Origin: CAYGUI01 sp964353115
GTDB lineage: Bacteria > Pseudomonadota > Gammaproteobacteria > JAGOUU01
Assembly: GCA_964353115.1 (NCBI GenBank)
Contig: CAYGUI010000008.1
Span: 1-36,352 of the forward strand
Length of the DNA: 36,352 nucleotides
Reading direction: 5' to 3'
Below, piece by piece: positions 26,417 to 35,716 of this stretch. Below the pieces are notes generated by a model, which had not been told where the DNA came from, did no database searches, and saw nothing but the letters and a program-made list of their open reading frames with translations. The translations under genes were made by a program, and so were the position numbers. Position 1 is the first letter of the stretch. The number at the start of each line of letters is the position of its first letter.

Positions 26417-27046
26417 TTAACCTCTCAGTTCTTTTGCTACCACATATGCTTCTGTAGATTTATCACGTGAAGCATCAGGTTTTCTTATTTTAACAATCTT
26501 AAACATCTTCTTTATTTTGGCAATTACTTCGCTACTTTCTCCGCCATGAAAAAGCTTTAAGACCAAAGTTCCTTTTATATCCAGCATTTTTTCTGTAAAT
26601 TCAAGTAGTTGCTCTATGATTTCAATCATGTTGCATTGATCAAGATTTTTTACGCCAGTTAAATTTGGAGCCATATCTGAAAGTATAACATCTGCTTTTT
26701 TGTTATTTAATAAATCAGCAATGCTATCTTGAATTTTTTGATCAAGAAAATTTCCTTTTATAAAATCCACCCCAGGTATAGAGTCCATGTCTAGAATATC
26801 GACAGCAATAATTTTTCCTTTATTATTTATTTTTTCAGATACTATTTGTGACCAGCTACCGGGTGCTGAGCCTAAATCTAAAATAACTTTATTGGGATTT
26901 AAAAACCTATCTTTGTTGTTTAGCTCAATAAGTTTGAATGCTGCGCGTGATCTGTAATTAGATTCTTGTGCTTTTTGCACATATGTATCATTTATATGCT
27001 TTCGGTGCCACTCACGAGTTTTTGATTTACGTTTCATAAAATACAT
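26417..27046 (-). CDS. rlmE: RlmE (FtsJ/RrmJ), 23S rRNA U2552 2'-O-methyltransferase
   Basis: Methylates U2552 in the ribosomal A-loop, a late step of 50S assembly. It has 209 residues with SRAAFKL carrying the first catalytic Lys, the SAM loop DLGSAPGSWSQ, the catalytic Asp in ILSDMAPNLTG, the second Lys in LVLKLFHGGE and the final Glu in KSTEAYVVA, so the K-D-K-E tetrad is complete. The start at 27046 overlaps greA; the next ATG (27037) gives an equally good N-terminus MKRKSKTREWH. Confidence 0.95.
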   Translation of the reverse strand: MYFMKRKSKTREWHRKHINDTYVQKAQESNYRSRAAFKLIELNNKDRFLNPNKVILDLGSAPGSWSQIVSEKINNKGKIIAVDILDMDSIPGVDFIKGNFLDQKIQDSIADLLNNKKADVILSDMAPNLTGVKNLDQCNMIEIIEQLLEFTEKMLDIKGTLVLKLFHGGESSEVIAKIKKMFKIVKIRKPDASRDKSTEAYVVAKELRG

Positions 27047-27506
27047 CTAATATTTCATAAGCTACAACACCCTTTGGAGTAACCACTTCAACTTCCGTGC
27101 CTTTATTTTTTCCTATTAGCGCTCGAGATATAGGTGAAATAAAAGATATTTTTGATTCTTTTAAATCAGCTTCATCTTCACCAACTATTTTATATGTGAC
27201 TTTTTCTTCTGTTTCTAAATTAAATAAAATAATAGTTGAGCCAAAAATTACTTTACCATTATTAGAAATAGTAGATGGATCAATAATTTGAGCATTACTT
27301 AATTTACTTTCAATTTCTTGAATGCGTCCCTCAATAAAGCTTTGCTCACGCTTAGCTTCATGATACTCGGCATTTTCTTTTAAATCACCAAGAGCTCTGG
27401 CTGTAGCAATTGCTTCAATAATTCTTGGCCTGGCTACAGATTTTAAATGTTTTAATTCTTTTTGTAATTTGTCTTCTCCAGTTACAGTCATAGGAATTCT
27501 ATCCAT
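27027..27506 (-). CDS. greA: GreA, transcript cleavage factor
   Basis: Rescues backtracked RNA polymerase by stimulating RNA cleavage. The 159-residue protein has an N-terminal antiparallel coiled coil (about 1-75) with the catalytic acidic tip in GDLKENAEYHEAK, then a globular FKBP-like domain with VGEDEAD and SPISRALIGK. It overlaps the carB end by 8 bases and the rlmE start by about 20. Confidence 0.96.
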   Translation of the reverse strand: MDRIPMTVTGEDKLQKELKHLKSVARPRIIEAIATARALGDLKENAEYHEAKREQSFIEGRIQEIESKLSNAQIIDPSTISNNGKVIFGSTIILFNLETEEKVTYKIVGEDEADLKESKISFISPISRALIGKNKGTEVEVVTPKGVVAYEILDVFYET

Positions 27507-30500
27507 AACACTCCTCCACTTTAGTTAAATTTTGTAATTTATGAACTTTATTTTTTACAAGATGTTTTAGTGAGTAAATAATTGCAAGTCCACCAGCGAT
27601 TGTTGTTGAATAAACAACTTTATTTTGCAAAGCACTTTGCCTAATAATATGCGAGTCAGCAATAGCTTGACGCCCGGATGTAGTATTAATAATAAAAATT
27701 ACTTCATTACTTTTTATCAAATCTACCATATGCGGCCTTCCTTCAGTAACTTTAAATACTGATTTACAAGCTACATTATTTTCATTTAAAAATTTAGCAG
27801 TGCCACTAGTTGCTTTTAAATCAAAATTTAAATCAATTAATAATTTTGCTATTGGTAATAAAGCACTCTTATCTTCATCTCTAACGCTTAAAAGAGCACA
27901 ATATTTTTTATTCTTATCAAATTCTATACTTGCAGCAAGTTTTGCTTTTGCAAAAGCTTCGCCAAAACTGTCACCAATACCCATTACTTCACCCGTTGAT
28001 TTCATTTCAGGTCCTAAAATTGGATCAGAGTTAGTAAATTTATTAAAAGGAAAAACAGGTAGTTTAACCGCATAAAAATTTGGCTCAGGTAGCAAACCTT
28101 CTTTAAATCCTTGGCTCTCTAAACTTATTCCAATCATGCATCTTGCAGCAATTTTAGCTAACGGAAGATTTAATGCTTTAGAAACAAATGGTACTGTTCG
28201 AGAGGCGCGTGGATTAACTTCTAATACATAAACTTCATTATCTTTAATTGCAAATTGAGCATTAACTAAGCCACAAACATTGAGCTCTTTAGCCATTTTA
28301 ATTAATTGCTGACAAACTTTTTGTTGCAATTCTTGTGATAAATTATGTGGTGGTAAACAACAAGCGGAATCACCAGAGTGAACACCAGCTTGCTCAACAT
28401 GCTCCATAATAGCTGTAACAACAACGCTTTTTCCATCTGAAATGGCATCAACGTCAAGTTCTAATGCATCATCTAAAAAGCGATCTAATAATACAGGAGA
28501 TTTATTTGATACTTTTACAGCATGAGTTAAATAATTTTTAAGCTCATTAACGTCATATACTATTTCCATTGCGCGGCCACCCAATACGTAAGATGGTCGC
28601 ACCATAAGAGGAAACTCTAATTTTCCAGATTTTTTAATACCATCTTCAACTGAAGTTGCTATTTCATTGGCAGCTTGTTTTAAATTTAATTTTTCTAAAA
28701 ATTTTCTGAAAAAATCACGATCTTCGGCATTATGAATATCTATTGGTTTAGTTCCTAAAATCGGAACGTTATTTTCTTCTAAACTTATTGCGAGCTTAAG
28801 AGGCGTTTGACCGCCATATTGAATAACAGCCCCTTGAGTTTCAATTTTGTGATTAATATCCAAAATATTCTCAAGAGTTAAAGGTTCGAAAAATAAATAA
28901 GAAGAAATATTATAATCTGTTGACACAGTTTCAGGGTTGCAATTAACCATTACTGTATCATAACCTTCATCTCGTAGTGCCATAGCAGCATGAACACAGC
29001 AATAATCAAATTCGATACCCTGTCCAATTCTATTTGGGCCGCCACCTAAAATCATAATATTTTTATTACTACTTTTTTCAAGTTCGCAATATTGATCATA
29101 GCTTGAATACAGATAATTAGTGCTTGCGGCAAATTCACCAGCACAACTGTCAATTTTTCTAAATGCTGGAAAAATATTTAGTTTATGTCGTAATTTTCTA
29201 ATTTTATCTTCAGTGCTATTAATTAAATTGGCAATAGTATTATCAGAAAATCCAAACTTCTTAAATTTATATAAATTATCTTAGTTTAAATCTTTTAATT
29301 TAAGATTTTTTATTTCAGCTTCACAATCAATAATATTTTTTATATTAAATAAAAACCAATTATCAATTTTTGATAAGTCATTTATTTCAGTTAAGCTAAG
29401 ACCTCGTCGAAAAGACTCGGCTATTGCCCAAATTCTATTTGGTGTTGGATTGCGCAATAATTTTTTAAGATTTAAATCAGTGATGTTTTCTAATTCTGAA
29501 GGTAATGATAAATCACTGTGACCAGTTTCAAGACTTCTAATCGCTTTTTGTAATGATTCTTTAAAAGTGCTGGCAACAGCCATTACTTCACCAACAGATT
29601 TCATTTGTGTTGTTAAGCTGTCATTGCTACCAGGAAATTTTTCAAAATTAAAACGTGGTATTTTAGTTACAACATAGTCTAATGCTGGTTCAAAAGATGC
29701 TGGAGTTACTCCCCCAGTTATATCATTAGTTAATTCATCAAGTGTAAATCCAACAGCAAGTTTTGCTGCAATCTTAGCAATTGGAAAGCCTGTTGCTTTT
29801 GACGCTAAAGCTGATGATCGTGAAACACGAGGATTCATTTCAATAATAATAATGCGACCATTCTCAGGATTAATGGCAAATTGCACGTTAGATCCACCAG
29901 TTTCAACTCCAATTTCGCGAATAACATCGAAAGATAAATCACGTAATTTTTGATATTCTTTATCAGTTAAAGTTTGTGCTGGCGCAACAGTAATAGAGTC
30001 ACCAGTATGAACACCAAGCGGATCAAAATTTTCAATTGAGCAAACAATAATGCAATTATCATTTTTATCACGTACAACTTCCATTTCAAATTCTTTCCAA
30101 CCCAATAAAGATTCTTCGATCAATAATTCATTAGTTGGTGATAGTTCAAGTCCGCGCGAGCAAATTTCAATAAATTCTTCGGTGTTATACGCAACACCAC
30201 CGCCAGAGCCACCAAGAGTAAAAGAAGGGCGAATAATTACAGGAAATCCTAAACTGACTTGCACTTGTTTTGCTTCTTCTAAGCTGTGTGCAATGTGTGA
30301 TTTAGCAACATCAAGTCCAATCTTTTGCATTGCATCACGAAATTTTTCACGATCTTCCGCTTTATCAATAGCTTCTTTATTGGCGCCGATTAATTCAACA
30401 TTATATTTTTCTAAAATTCCATGTGCATGCAAATCTAATGCGCAGTTAAGCGCCGTTTGCCCACCCATAGTTGGAAGCAGGGCATCGGGACGCTCTTCTT

Positions 30501-30735
30501 CAATTATTTTAGCAACAACTTCCCATTGAATAGGTTCAATATAAGTTGCATCGGCAAATTCCGGATCAGTCATTATTGTTGCTGGATTGGAATTAACTAA
30601 AATAACGCGATAACCTTCTTCTTTAAGAGCAGTACATGCCTGCACACCAGAATAGTCAAATTCACAAGCCTGCCCAATAACAATGGGGCCGGCACCAATA
30701 ATTAAAATAGATTTAATATCACTTCTTTTTGGCAT
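27499..30735 (-). pseudogene. carB: Carbamoyl-phosphate synthase large subunit, interrupted by one in-frame stop
   Basis: Large subunit that makes carbamoyl phosphate for pyrimidines and arginine. The frame from 30735 to 27499 is about 1,078 residues (E. coli 1,073) but contains a TAA at 29281-29283, codon 485. Upstream lies the carboxyphosphate domain with its ATP-grasp motifs; downstream the same frame stays homologous at once (LYKFKKFGFSDNTIANL, RKIDSCAGEFAAST) and runs on through GGGPNRIGQGIEFDYCCVHA, the second ATP-grasp domain and the allosteric domain. No deletion or frameshift is seen. The stop falls in the oligomerisation domain, where E. coli has LNADFL. No ATG lies close after the stop; the next in-frame one is 29055, inside the conserved region. 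Either a young pseudogene, a recoded or readthrough gene, or a base error. Confidence 0.88.
29281..29283 (-). other. In-frame TAA interrupting carB
   Basis: The only stop in an otherwise open carB frame. It replaces one residue in a variable spot of the oligomerisation domain. The flanking codons (KDLN before, DNLYKF after) align to the family without a gap. Confidence 0.93.
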
Positions 30736-31867
30736 AATCGTTTTTTATTAGTGCAATAAAATTGCTGAAAATTTCATGTTTAATATCATTAGGTCCGGGA
30801 CCTGCTTCTGGGTGACCTTGAAAACCAATCGCAGAATAAGAGTTTGATTTGATACCTTGAATAGTTTTATCAAATAAAGATATATGCGTAATCTCTAGAT
30901 CTTGTGGCAAGCTTTTATCTTCAACTGCAAAACCGTGATTTTGTGATGTTACAAAAACTTGTTTAGTAGTTAAATTTTGTACAGGATGATTTGCTCCATG
31001 GTGCCCAAAAGGCATTTTGTAAGTTTTAGCTCCAAGTGCTAATGCCAAAAGTTGATGTCCCAAACAAATTCCTAAAATTGGAACATTTTTTTCTAATAAT
31101 TTTTTGGTATATTCAATTGCATAATTACAAGCAAATGGATCACCTGGACCATTAGATAATAAAACGCCATCTGGATTTTCTGCCATAATTTCTTCAAAGC
31201 TAGATTCGGCAGGTAAAATTGTTAAATTACAGTTATAGCTTAATAAAGTATCTAAAATATTTTGTTTTACACCAAAATCTAAAACAACAATATGATAAAC
31301 ATCCCCCTTTTGTAAAGGTGGCAGCGCCGTAGACACATTTTCGTCATTCCCGCGTAGGTGGGAATCTAAAACATATTTCTCTTCCGTCGAAACAACTCTT
31401 GCTAAATCAAGTCCATTAAGACTACGAGATTCTTTAGCTTTTTTTATGGCATCTTTTTCGCTTAATTTACTGGTAATACAACCACGCATTGCACCATTTT
31501 TTCTAATGTGCAGTGTTAATGCGCGAGTATCAACATTACTAATACCAGTTAAATTATTTTCAAGACAAAATTGTTGCAAACTTTTATTAGCGCGCCAATT
31601 GGAATATAACTCTGATAATTCGTGAACGATAAGACCGTTAGACCAAATTTTTTTTGATTCATAATCTTCGTTATTAATACCTGTATTACCAATTTGAGTT
31701 GCAGTAAAAGTAATAATTTGTTCGCAATAGGAAGGATCAGATAATATTTCTTGATATCCAGTCATTGCGGTATTAAATACAACTTCGCCAGTAGTACAAT
31801 TATTAGCACCAAATTGTACTCCATTAAAAATTGTTCCATCTTCAAGTGCTAAAATTGCTTTATTCAT
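30719..31867 (-). CDS. carA: Carbamoyl-phosphate synthase small subunit
   Basis: Glutamine amidotransferase subunit that feeds ammonia to CarB. It has 382 residues: N-terminal CarA domain (ALEDGTIFNG, GEVVFNTAMTGYQEILSDPS), then a class I glutaminase with the nucleophile Cys in LGICLGHQLLALA and the His-Glu pair in GFQGHPEAGPG. The linker between the domains (about residues 165-190, DSHLRGNDE to PPLQKGD) is encoded by two palindromic repeats; its length is close to the E. coli linker, so the frame is kept. Overlaps the carB start by 17 bases. It looks functional although carB carries a stop. Confidence 0.95.
   Translation of the reverse strand: MNKAILALEDGTIFNGVQFGANNCTTGEVVFNTAMTGYQEILSDPSYCEQIITFTATQIGNTGINNEDYESKKIWSNGLIVHELSELYSNWRANKSLQQFCLENNLTGISNVDTRALTLHIRKNGAMRGCITSKLSEKDAIKKAKESRSLNGLDLARVVSTEEKYVLDSHLRGNDENVSTALPPLQKGDVYHIVVLDFGVKQNILDTLLSYNCNLTILPAESSFEEIMAENPDGVLLSNGPGDPFACNYAIEYTKKLLEKNVPILGICLGHQLLALALGAKTYKMPFGHHGANHPVQNLTTKQVFVTSQNHGFAVEDKSLPQDLEITHISLFDKTIQGIKSNSYSAIGFQGHPEAGPGPNDIKHEIFSNFIALIKNDYAKKK
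31303..31321. repeat. Palindromic repeat in the carA linker (PPLQKG-encoding)
   Basis: Two nearly complementary arms, CCCCCTTTT and AAAGGTGG, around a short loop. On the coding strand it reads PPLQKG, a peptide that often marks small palindromic repeats inserted in proteobacterial genes. One mismatch in the stem. Confidence 0.6.
31341..31367. repeat. Palindromic repeat in the carA linker (DSHLRGNDE-encoding)
   Basis: Stem 31346-31353 with 31358-31365 (one mismatch) and a four-base loop. It shares the core CGTCATTCCCGCG with the repeat at 33044-33074. It is read in carA as DSHLRGNDE, a well-known signature of dispersed palindromic repeats. G+C is much higher than in its surroundings. Confidence 0.85.
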
Positions 31868-31875
31868 AGATGCTA

Positions 31876-33036
31876 CTAATTTTTTAATTCATCAAAAAAA
31901 TCTTTTACTTTATTAAACCATGATTTTGAGCGTGGATTGTGTGTGTCTCCAGTGCCTTCAAAAGTTGCATCAAGTTTTTGTAATAAAGATTTTTGTTCAT
32001 CCGTTAAATTAACGGGAATTTCTATGTTTACTTTACAGTATAAATCACCGCGAGTAGCATGACGAACACCAGGGACGCCTTTGCCCTTTAATTTAAATGA
32101 TCTACCTGTCTGTGTTTCTGCAGGAACTTTTAGTTTAACAATACCATCTAATGTTGGTACTTCAATTTCACCGCCTAATGTTGCTGTAATTAAACTAATA
32201 GGGATTTCACAATATAAATCTTTAGCTTCACGAGTAAAAATTTTATGCGGTTTAACAGAAACTTGAACGTATAAATCACCGGCTGGTCCACCATGTGTGC
32301 CAGCAGCACCTTCGCCACTTAGACGAATTCTATCTCCATTATCAATTCCTGATGGAATTTTAATCGATAAAGTTTTAGTTTTTCTAACACGGCCTTGTCC
32401 ATGACATTTATCACACGGATCTTTTATTGTTGTGCCAGCACCATGACAAGTAGGACATGTTTGCTGAATTGCGAAAAATCCTTGTTGCATTCTAACTTGT
32501 CCTGCGCCTTGGCATGTAGAGCAAGTTACAGGTTGGCTGTTAGCTTTTGCACCGCTGCCATGACAATGATCACAAGAAACATAAGTTGGTATCTCGACAG
32601 TTATATTTTTTCCATTAACTGCATCTTCAAGGCTTATGCTTACGCTATAGCTTAAATCGGATCCACGCTCGGCAAATGGTTGTCCATGACCAGCATGACC
32701 ACGTGGTCCGCCGCCACCGCCGCCAAAAATATTTTCAAAAATATCGCCAAAATCACCAAAAATATCACCAAAACCTTGTGCCCCAGCACCGCCACCAAAA
32801 CCAGCAGAGTTAACACCGCTGTGGCCAAAGCGATCATATGCTTGACGTTTTTCAGAATTAGAAAGAACCTCGTAAGCTTCTTTAATTTCTTTGAATTTTT
32901 CCTCAGCTTCTTTATTATTAGCACCTTGATTTCTATCAGGATGGTATTTCATTGCCAAGCTGCGAAAAGCTTTTTTTATTTCTGCCTGTTCAGCACTTTT
33001 AGATACGCCAAGGACGTCATAATAATCTTTTTTCAT
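31876..33036 (-). CDS. dnaJ: DnaJ, Hsp40 co-chaperone
   Basis: Delivers substrates to DnaK and triggers its ATPase. From the ATG at 33036 it has 386 residues: J domain with the invariant HPD (near residue 33), a long Gly/Phe region, a zinc domain with four CxxCxGxG repeats (CDHCHGSG, CSTCQGAG, CPTCHGAG, CDKCHGQG), then the C-terminal substrate-binding domain. A further in-frame ATG at 33051 lies inside the palindromic repeat between dnaK and dnaJ. It would add MTTEH, which is not homologous, so the inner ATG with GGAG three bases upstream is preferred. Confidence 0.95.
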   Translation of the reverse strand: MKKDYYDVLGVSKSAEQAEIKKAFRSLAMKYHPDRNQGANNKEAEEKFKEIKEAYEVLSNSEKRQAYDRFGHSGVNSAGFGGGAGAQGFGDIFGDFGDIFENIFGGGGGGPRGHAGHGQPFAERGSDLSYSVSISLEDAVNGKNITVEIPTYVSCDHCHGSGAKANSQPVTCSTCQGAGQVRMQQGFFAIQQTCPTCHGAGTTIKDPCDKCHGQGRVRKTKTLSIKIPSGIDNGDRIRLSGEGAAGTHGGPAGDLYVQVSVKPHKIFTREAKDLYCEIPISLITATLGGEIEVPTLDGIVKLKVPAETQTGRSFKLKGKGVPGVRHATRGDLYCKVNIEIPVNLTDEQKSLLQKLDATFEGTGDTHNPRSKSWFNKVKDFFDELKN

Positions 33037-33043
33037 ATGCTCC

Positions 33044-33074
33044 GTCGTCATTCCCGCGCAAGCGGGAATGATGA
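33044..33074. repeat. Palindromic repeat between dnaK and dnaJ
   Basis: Perfect 10-base stem TCATTCCCGC (33048-33057) and GCGGGAATGA (33062-33071) around a GCAA loop. Same family as the repeat in carA. The hairpin would form in the dnaKJ transcript. There is no T-run after it, so it is not a classical terminator, but it could slow decay of the dnaK message from its 3' end. Confidence 0.88.
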
Positions 33075-33079
33075 TTTAC

Positions 33080-35017
33080 TTACTTCTTATCTTCTTTGTT
33101 TTTATCAACTTCTTCAAATTCAGCATCAACTACGTCATCTTTATTTTCAGCATTTGGTGCTTGTTCAGAAGTTGCTTGCCCAGCTCCTTGAGCGCCTTTT
33201 TCAGCGTATAATTTTTCAGCAAGTTTACCAGAAAGTTCAGTTAAAGTTTTTGTTTTTTCTTCAATGGCTTCTTTATTATTGCCTTTGATTTCTTCTTTTA
33301 GCTCTTTAACAGCAGCTTCAATAGCATCTTTTTCACTAGCATCAACCTTGTCGCCTAAATCTTTTAAGCTTTTTTCTGATGCATGAATAAGATTGTCAGC
33401 TTGGTTACGAGCAGAAACTAATTCTTGGAATTTTTTATCTTCTTCAGCATTAGCTTCAGCATCTTTTACCATTTTTTCAATTTCTTCATCAGATAAACCA
33501 CTAGAAGCTTTAATCACAATAGATTGCTCTTTGCCAGTTGCTTTATCTTTTGCCGATACATTCAGAATACCATTAGCGTCAATATCAAAGATAACTTCAA
33601 TTTGTGGCACGCCACGTGGTGCAGGAGGAATATCGCTTAGATCAAAACGACCTAATGATTTATTCGCAGATGCTACTTCACGCTCACCTTGTAATACATG
33701 CACAGTAACTGCAGTTTGATTATCATCAGCAGTTGAGAATACCTGATTAGCTTTGGTTGGGATGGTTGTATTTTTTTCGATTAATTTAGTCATAACGCCA
33801 CCCATAGTTTCAATACCTAAAGATAAAGGAGTTACATCTAATAATAATACGTCTTTTACATCGCCAGATAATACCGCGCCTTGAATTGCAGCACCAAGAG
33901 CTACAGCTTCATCAGGGTTAACATCTTTACGTGGTTCTTTGCCAAAGAAATTTTGTACTTCTTCTTGTACTTTTGGCATACGAGTTTGACCACCTACCAA
34001 AATAACTTCGTTAATTTCAGAAGCAGAAAGTCCAGCATCTTTCATTGCAGTTTTGCATGGATCAATAGTTTTCTTAATTAAATCTTCAACTAAAGATTCT
34101 AATTTGGCACGAGTAATTTTTAAATTTAAATGCTTAGGACCAGAAGCATCGGCAGTAATATACGGTAAATTAATTTCCGTTTGTTGGCTGCTTGATAATT
34201 CGATTTTAGCTTTTTCAGCTGCTTCTTTTAAACGTTGTAAAGCTAGTGGATCATTGTGAAGATCAAATCCTTGCTCTTTTTTAAATTCATCACAGATATA
34301 GTTAATTAATCTTAAATCAAAATCTTCACCACCTAAGAAAGTATCACCATTAGTTGCTAATACTTCAAATTGATGCTCACCATCAACTTCAGCTATTTCA
34401 ATAATAGAAATATCAAAAGTACCACCACCTAAGTCGTATACAGCAATTTTTTGGTCACCACGTTTTTTATCCATGCCATATGCAAGAGCAGCAGCAGTTG
34501 GTTCGTTGATAATACGCTTAACTTCAAGACCCGCAATTTTACCTGCATCTTTAGTTGCTTGACGTTGTGAATCGTTAAAATATGCTGGAACAGTAATAAC
34601 CGCTTGATTTACTTTTTTACCCAAGAAATCTTCAGCAGCTTTTTTCATTTTCTTTAAAATTTCAGCTGATACTTGAGGAGGAGCAAGTTCTTTGTCTCCG
34701 GCTTTAATCCACGCATCGCCGTTTTTAGCTTGCATAATTTCAAATGGTACAACTTTAATATCTTTTTGTACTTCTTTGTCAGTAAATTTACGGCCGATTA
34801 AACGTTTAGAGCCATAAATAGTTTTCTTAGGATTAGTTACAGCTTGTCTTTTTGCAGGATCACCTACTAAAATATCGCCATCTTCAGTCCAGGCTACAAC
34901 AGAAGGAGTTGTACGACGACCTTCAACGTTTTCAATAACTTTTACTTTGCCTCCATCCATTACAGCTACACAGGAGTTGGTAGTTCCTAAATCTATACCT
35001 ATTACGACTTCGCTCAT
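33080..35017 (-). CDS. dnaK: DnaK, Hsp70 chaperone
   Basis: ATP-dependent chaperone, 645 residues (E. coli 638). The nucleotide-binding domain has IGIDLGTTNSCVAV, INEPTAAALAYG, VYDLGGGTFDISI and ILVGGQTRMPKVQ. The substrate-binding domain follows the linker DVLLLDVTPLSLGIET, then a helical lid and an acidic C-terminal tail ending in DDVVDAEFEEVDKNKEDKK, like the EEV-type tail of the family. A sigma-32-like promoter lies directly upstream, and GGAG precedes the ATG. Confidence 0.98.
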   Translation of the reverse strand: MSEVVIGIDLGTTNSCVAVMDGGKVKVIENVEGRRTTPSVVAWTEDGDILVGDPAKRQAVTNPKKTIYGSKRLIGRKFTDKEVQKDIKVVPFEIMQAKNGDAWIKAGDKELAPPQVSAEILKKMKKAAEDFLGKKVNQAVITVPAYFNDSQRQATKDAGKIAGLEVKRIINEPTAAALAYGMDKKRGDQKIAVYDLGGGTFDISIIEIAEVDGEHQFEVLATNGDTFLGGEDFDLRLINYICDEFKKEQGFDLHNDPLALQRLKEAAEKAKIELSSSQQTEINLPYITADASGPKHLNLKITRAKLESLVEDLIKKTIDPCKTAMKDAGLSASEINEVILVGGQTRMPKVQEEVQNFFGKEPRKDVNPDEAVALGAAIQGAVLSGDVKDVLLLDVTPLSLGIETMGGVMTKLIEKNTTIPTKANQVFSTADDNQTAVTVHVLQGEREVASANKSLGRFDLSDIPPAPRGVPQIEVIFDIDANGILNVSAKDKATGKEQSIVIKASSGLSDEEIEKMVKDAEANAEEDKKFQELVSARNQADNLIHASEKSLKDLGDKVDASEKDAIEAAVKELKEEIKGNNKEAIEEKTKTLTELSGKLAEKLYAEKGAQGAGQATSEQAPNAENKDDVVDAEFEEVDKNKEDKK

Positions 35018-35046
35018 TATTTTTCTCCGAATTAGTTTGTTTTCCC

Positions 35047-35076
35047 TTATATAGGGCTTTGTTTTAAAAATTCAAG
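35047..35076 (-). promoter_or_regulatory. Sigma-32 (RpoH) heat-shock promoter of dnaK
   Basis: Reading on the minus strand: CTTGAA (35076-35071), a 14-base spacer, then CCCTATATAA (35056-35047). This fits the RpoH consensus CTTGAA-N13-17-CCCCATnTA well. The -35 box begins immediately after the grpE stop codon. The dnaK ATG follows about 30 bases downstream. Confidence 0.82.
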
Positions 35077-35646
35077 TTATTGAGTTGCTACAACTACGCG
35101 AGCAGGTCTAATAACTCTTTCGTTTAATATATATCCTTTTTGTACAACGTTAATTATTGTATTTGCAGGATTTTTTCCATCTTTAACCATAGAAATTGCT
35201 TCATGCTGGCTAGGATCAAATTTTTGGTTAATAGGATCAATAACCGTTACATTGAATTTATTTAAAGTATCAGCAAACATTTTTACAGTTAATTCAGTAC
35301 CTTCAACTAAAGACTCTAAATTTCCTTGTCCATTTTTTACTAGAAGAAGTGCATGGTCTAGGCTATCAAAAATTGGCAATAGCGCGTTAACCATTTTTTC
35401 TGTGCCAAATTTATGGGCGCTCGCAACATCACGCTCGGCGCGTCTACGAGCATTTTCAATTTCTGCTTGCGCGCGCATAGCTAAGTCCATGTTTTCATCA
35501 GCTTTTTTCTTAAGGGCCTCGACCTCTTGTTCAAGGGCGGTAATTTTAGTATCTTCTGCTATCATATTTTCTTTTTTTTCTTTTGGAGCCTTTGGCGCTT
35601 TAGTCGCTTTTGGTTTTGCAGTTTTTGCAGTTTTTTTCTTGGTCAT
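35077..35646 (-). CDS. grpE: GrpE, nucleotide exchange factor for DnaK
   Basis: Releases ADP from DnaK. It has 189 residues: a Lys/Ala-rich N-terminal tail (first about 28 residues), a long dimerising coiled coil (about 30-85, including EQEVEALKKKADENMDLAMR), the RRRAERD segment and the C-terminal beta domain with PIFDSLDHAL, FDPSQHEAIS, VQKGYILNERVIRPARVVV. The order grpE-dnaK-dnaJ is standard for many gammaproteobacteria outside the enterics. Confidence 0.96.
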   Translation of the reverse strand: MTKKKTAKTAKPKATKAPKAPKEKKENMIAEDTKITALEQEVEALKKKADENMDLAMRAQAEIENARRRAERDVASAHKFGTEKMVNALLPIFDSLDHALLLVKNGQGNLESLVEGTELTVKMFADTLNKFNVTVIDPINQKFDPSQHEAISMVKDGKNPANTIINVVQKGYILNERVIRPARVVVATQ

Positions 35647-35676
35647 AACTTAATTCCCTTATAAAATACATTTAGG

Positions 35677-35710
35677 CTATATATAGGACTTAATAATTTA
35701 AATTCAATAG
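35677..35710 (-). promoter_or_regulatory. Candidate sigma-32-like promoter of grpE
   Basis: On the minus strand CTATTGAA (35710-35703), 15 bases, then CCTATATATAG (35687-35677), about 30 bases before the grpE ATG. It parallels the dnaK promoter in boxes and spacing, with a weaker -35. It overlaps the divergent birA upstream region. Confidence 0.62.
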
Positions 35711-35716
35711 ATAATT

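Noticed and set aside
26465..26480. parS-like sequence TTTATCACGTGAAGCA in rlmE
   Set aside because: It shares the CACGTG core but has three mismatches to the consensus, breaks the palindrome and lies about 21 kb from oriC; likely chance in a coding region.
27800..28075. Plus-strand open frames opposite carB, ftsH and ivd
   Set aside because: Shadows of conserved minus-strand genes; no start signals or recognisable motifs.
29056..29280. Intergenic region between two separate carB-like genes
   Set aside because: The 225 bases translate in the same frame into conserved CarB sequence without a gap, so this is one gene with a stop codon, not two genes with a spacer.
33048..33071. Rho-independent terminator after dnaK
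   Set aside because: The hairpin is strong but no T-run follows on the minus strand, and the repeat recurs within carA, so it is a dispersed palindromic repeat.
32680..33288. 202-residue open frame on the plus strand opposite dnaJ/dnaK
   Set aside because: It is antisense to clearly conserved chaperone genes and its low-complexity product reflects the Gly-rich and Lys/Glu-rich codons on the other strand.
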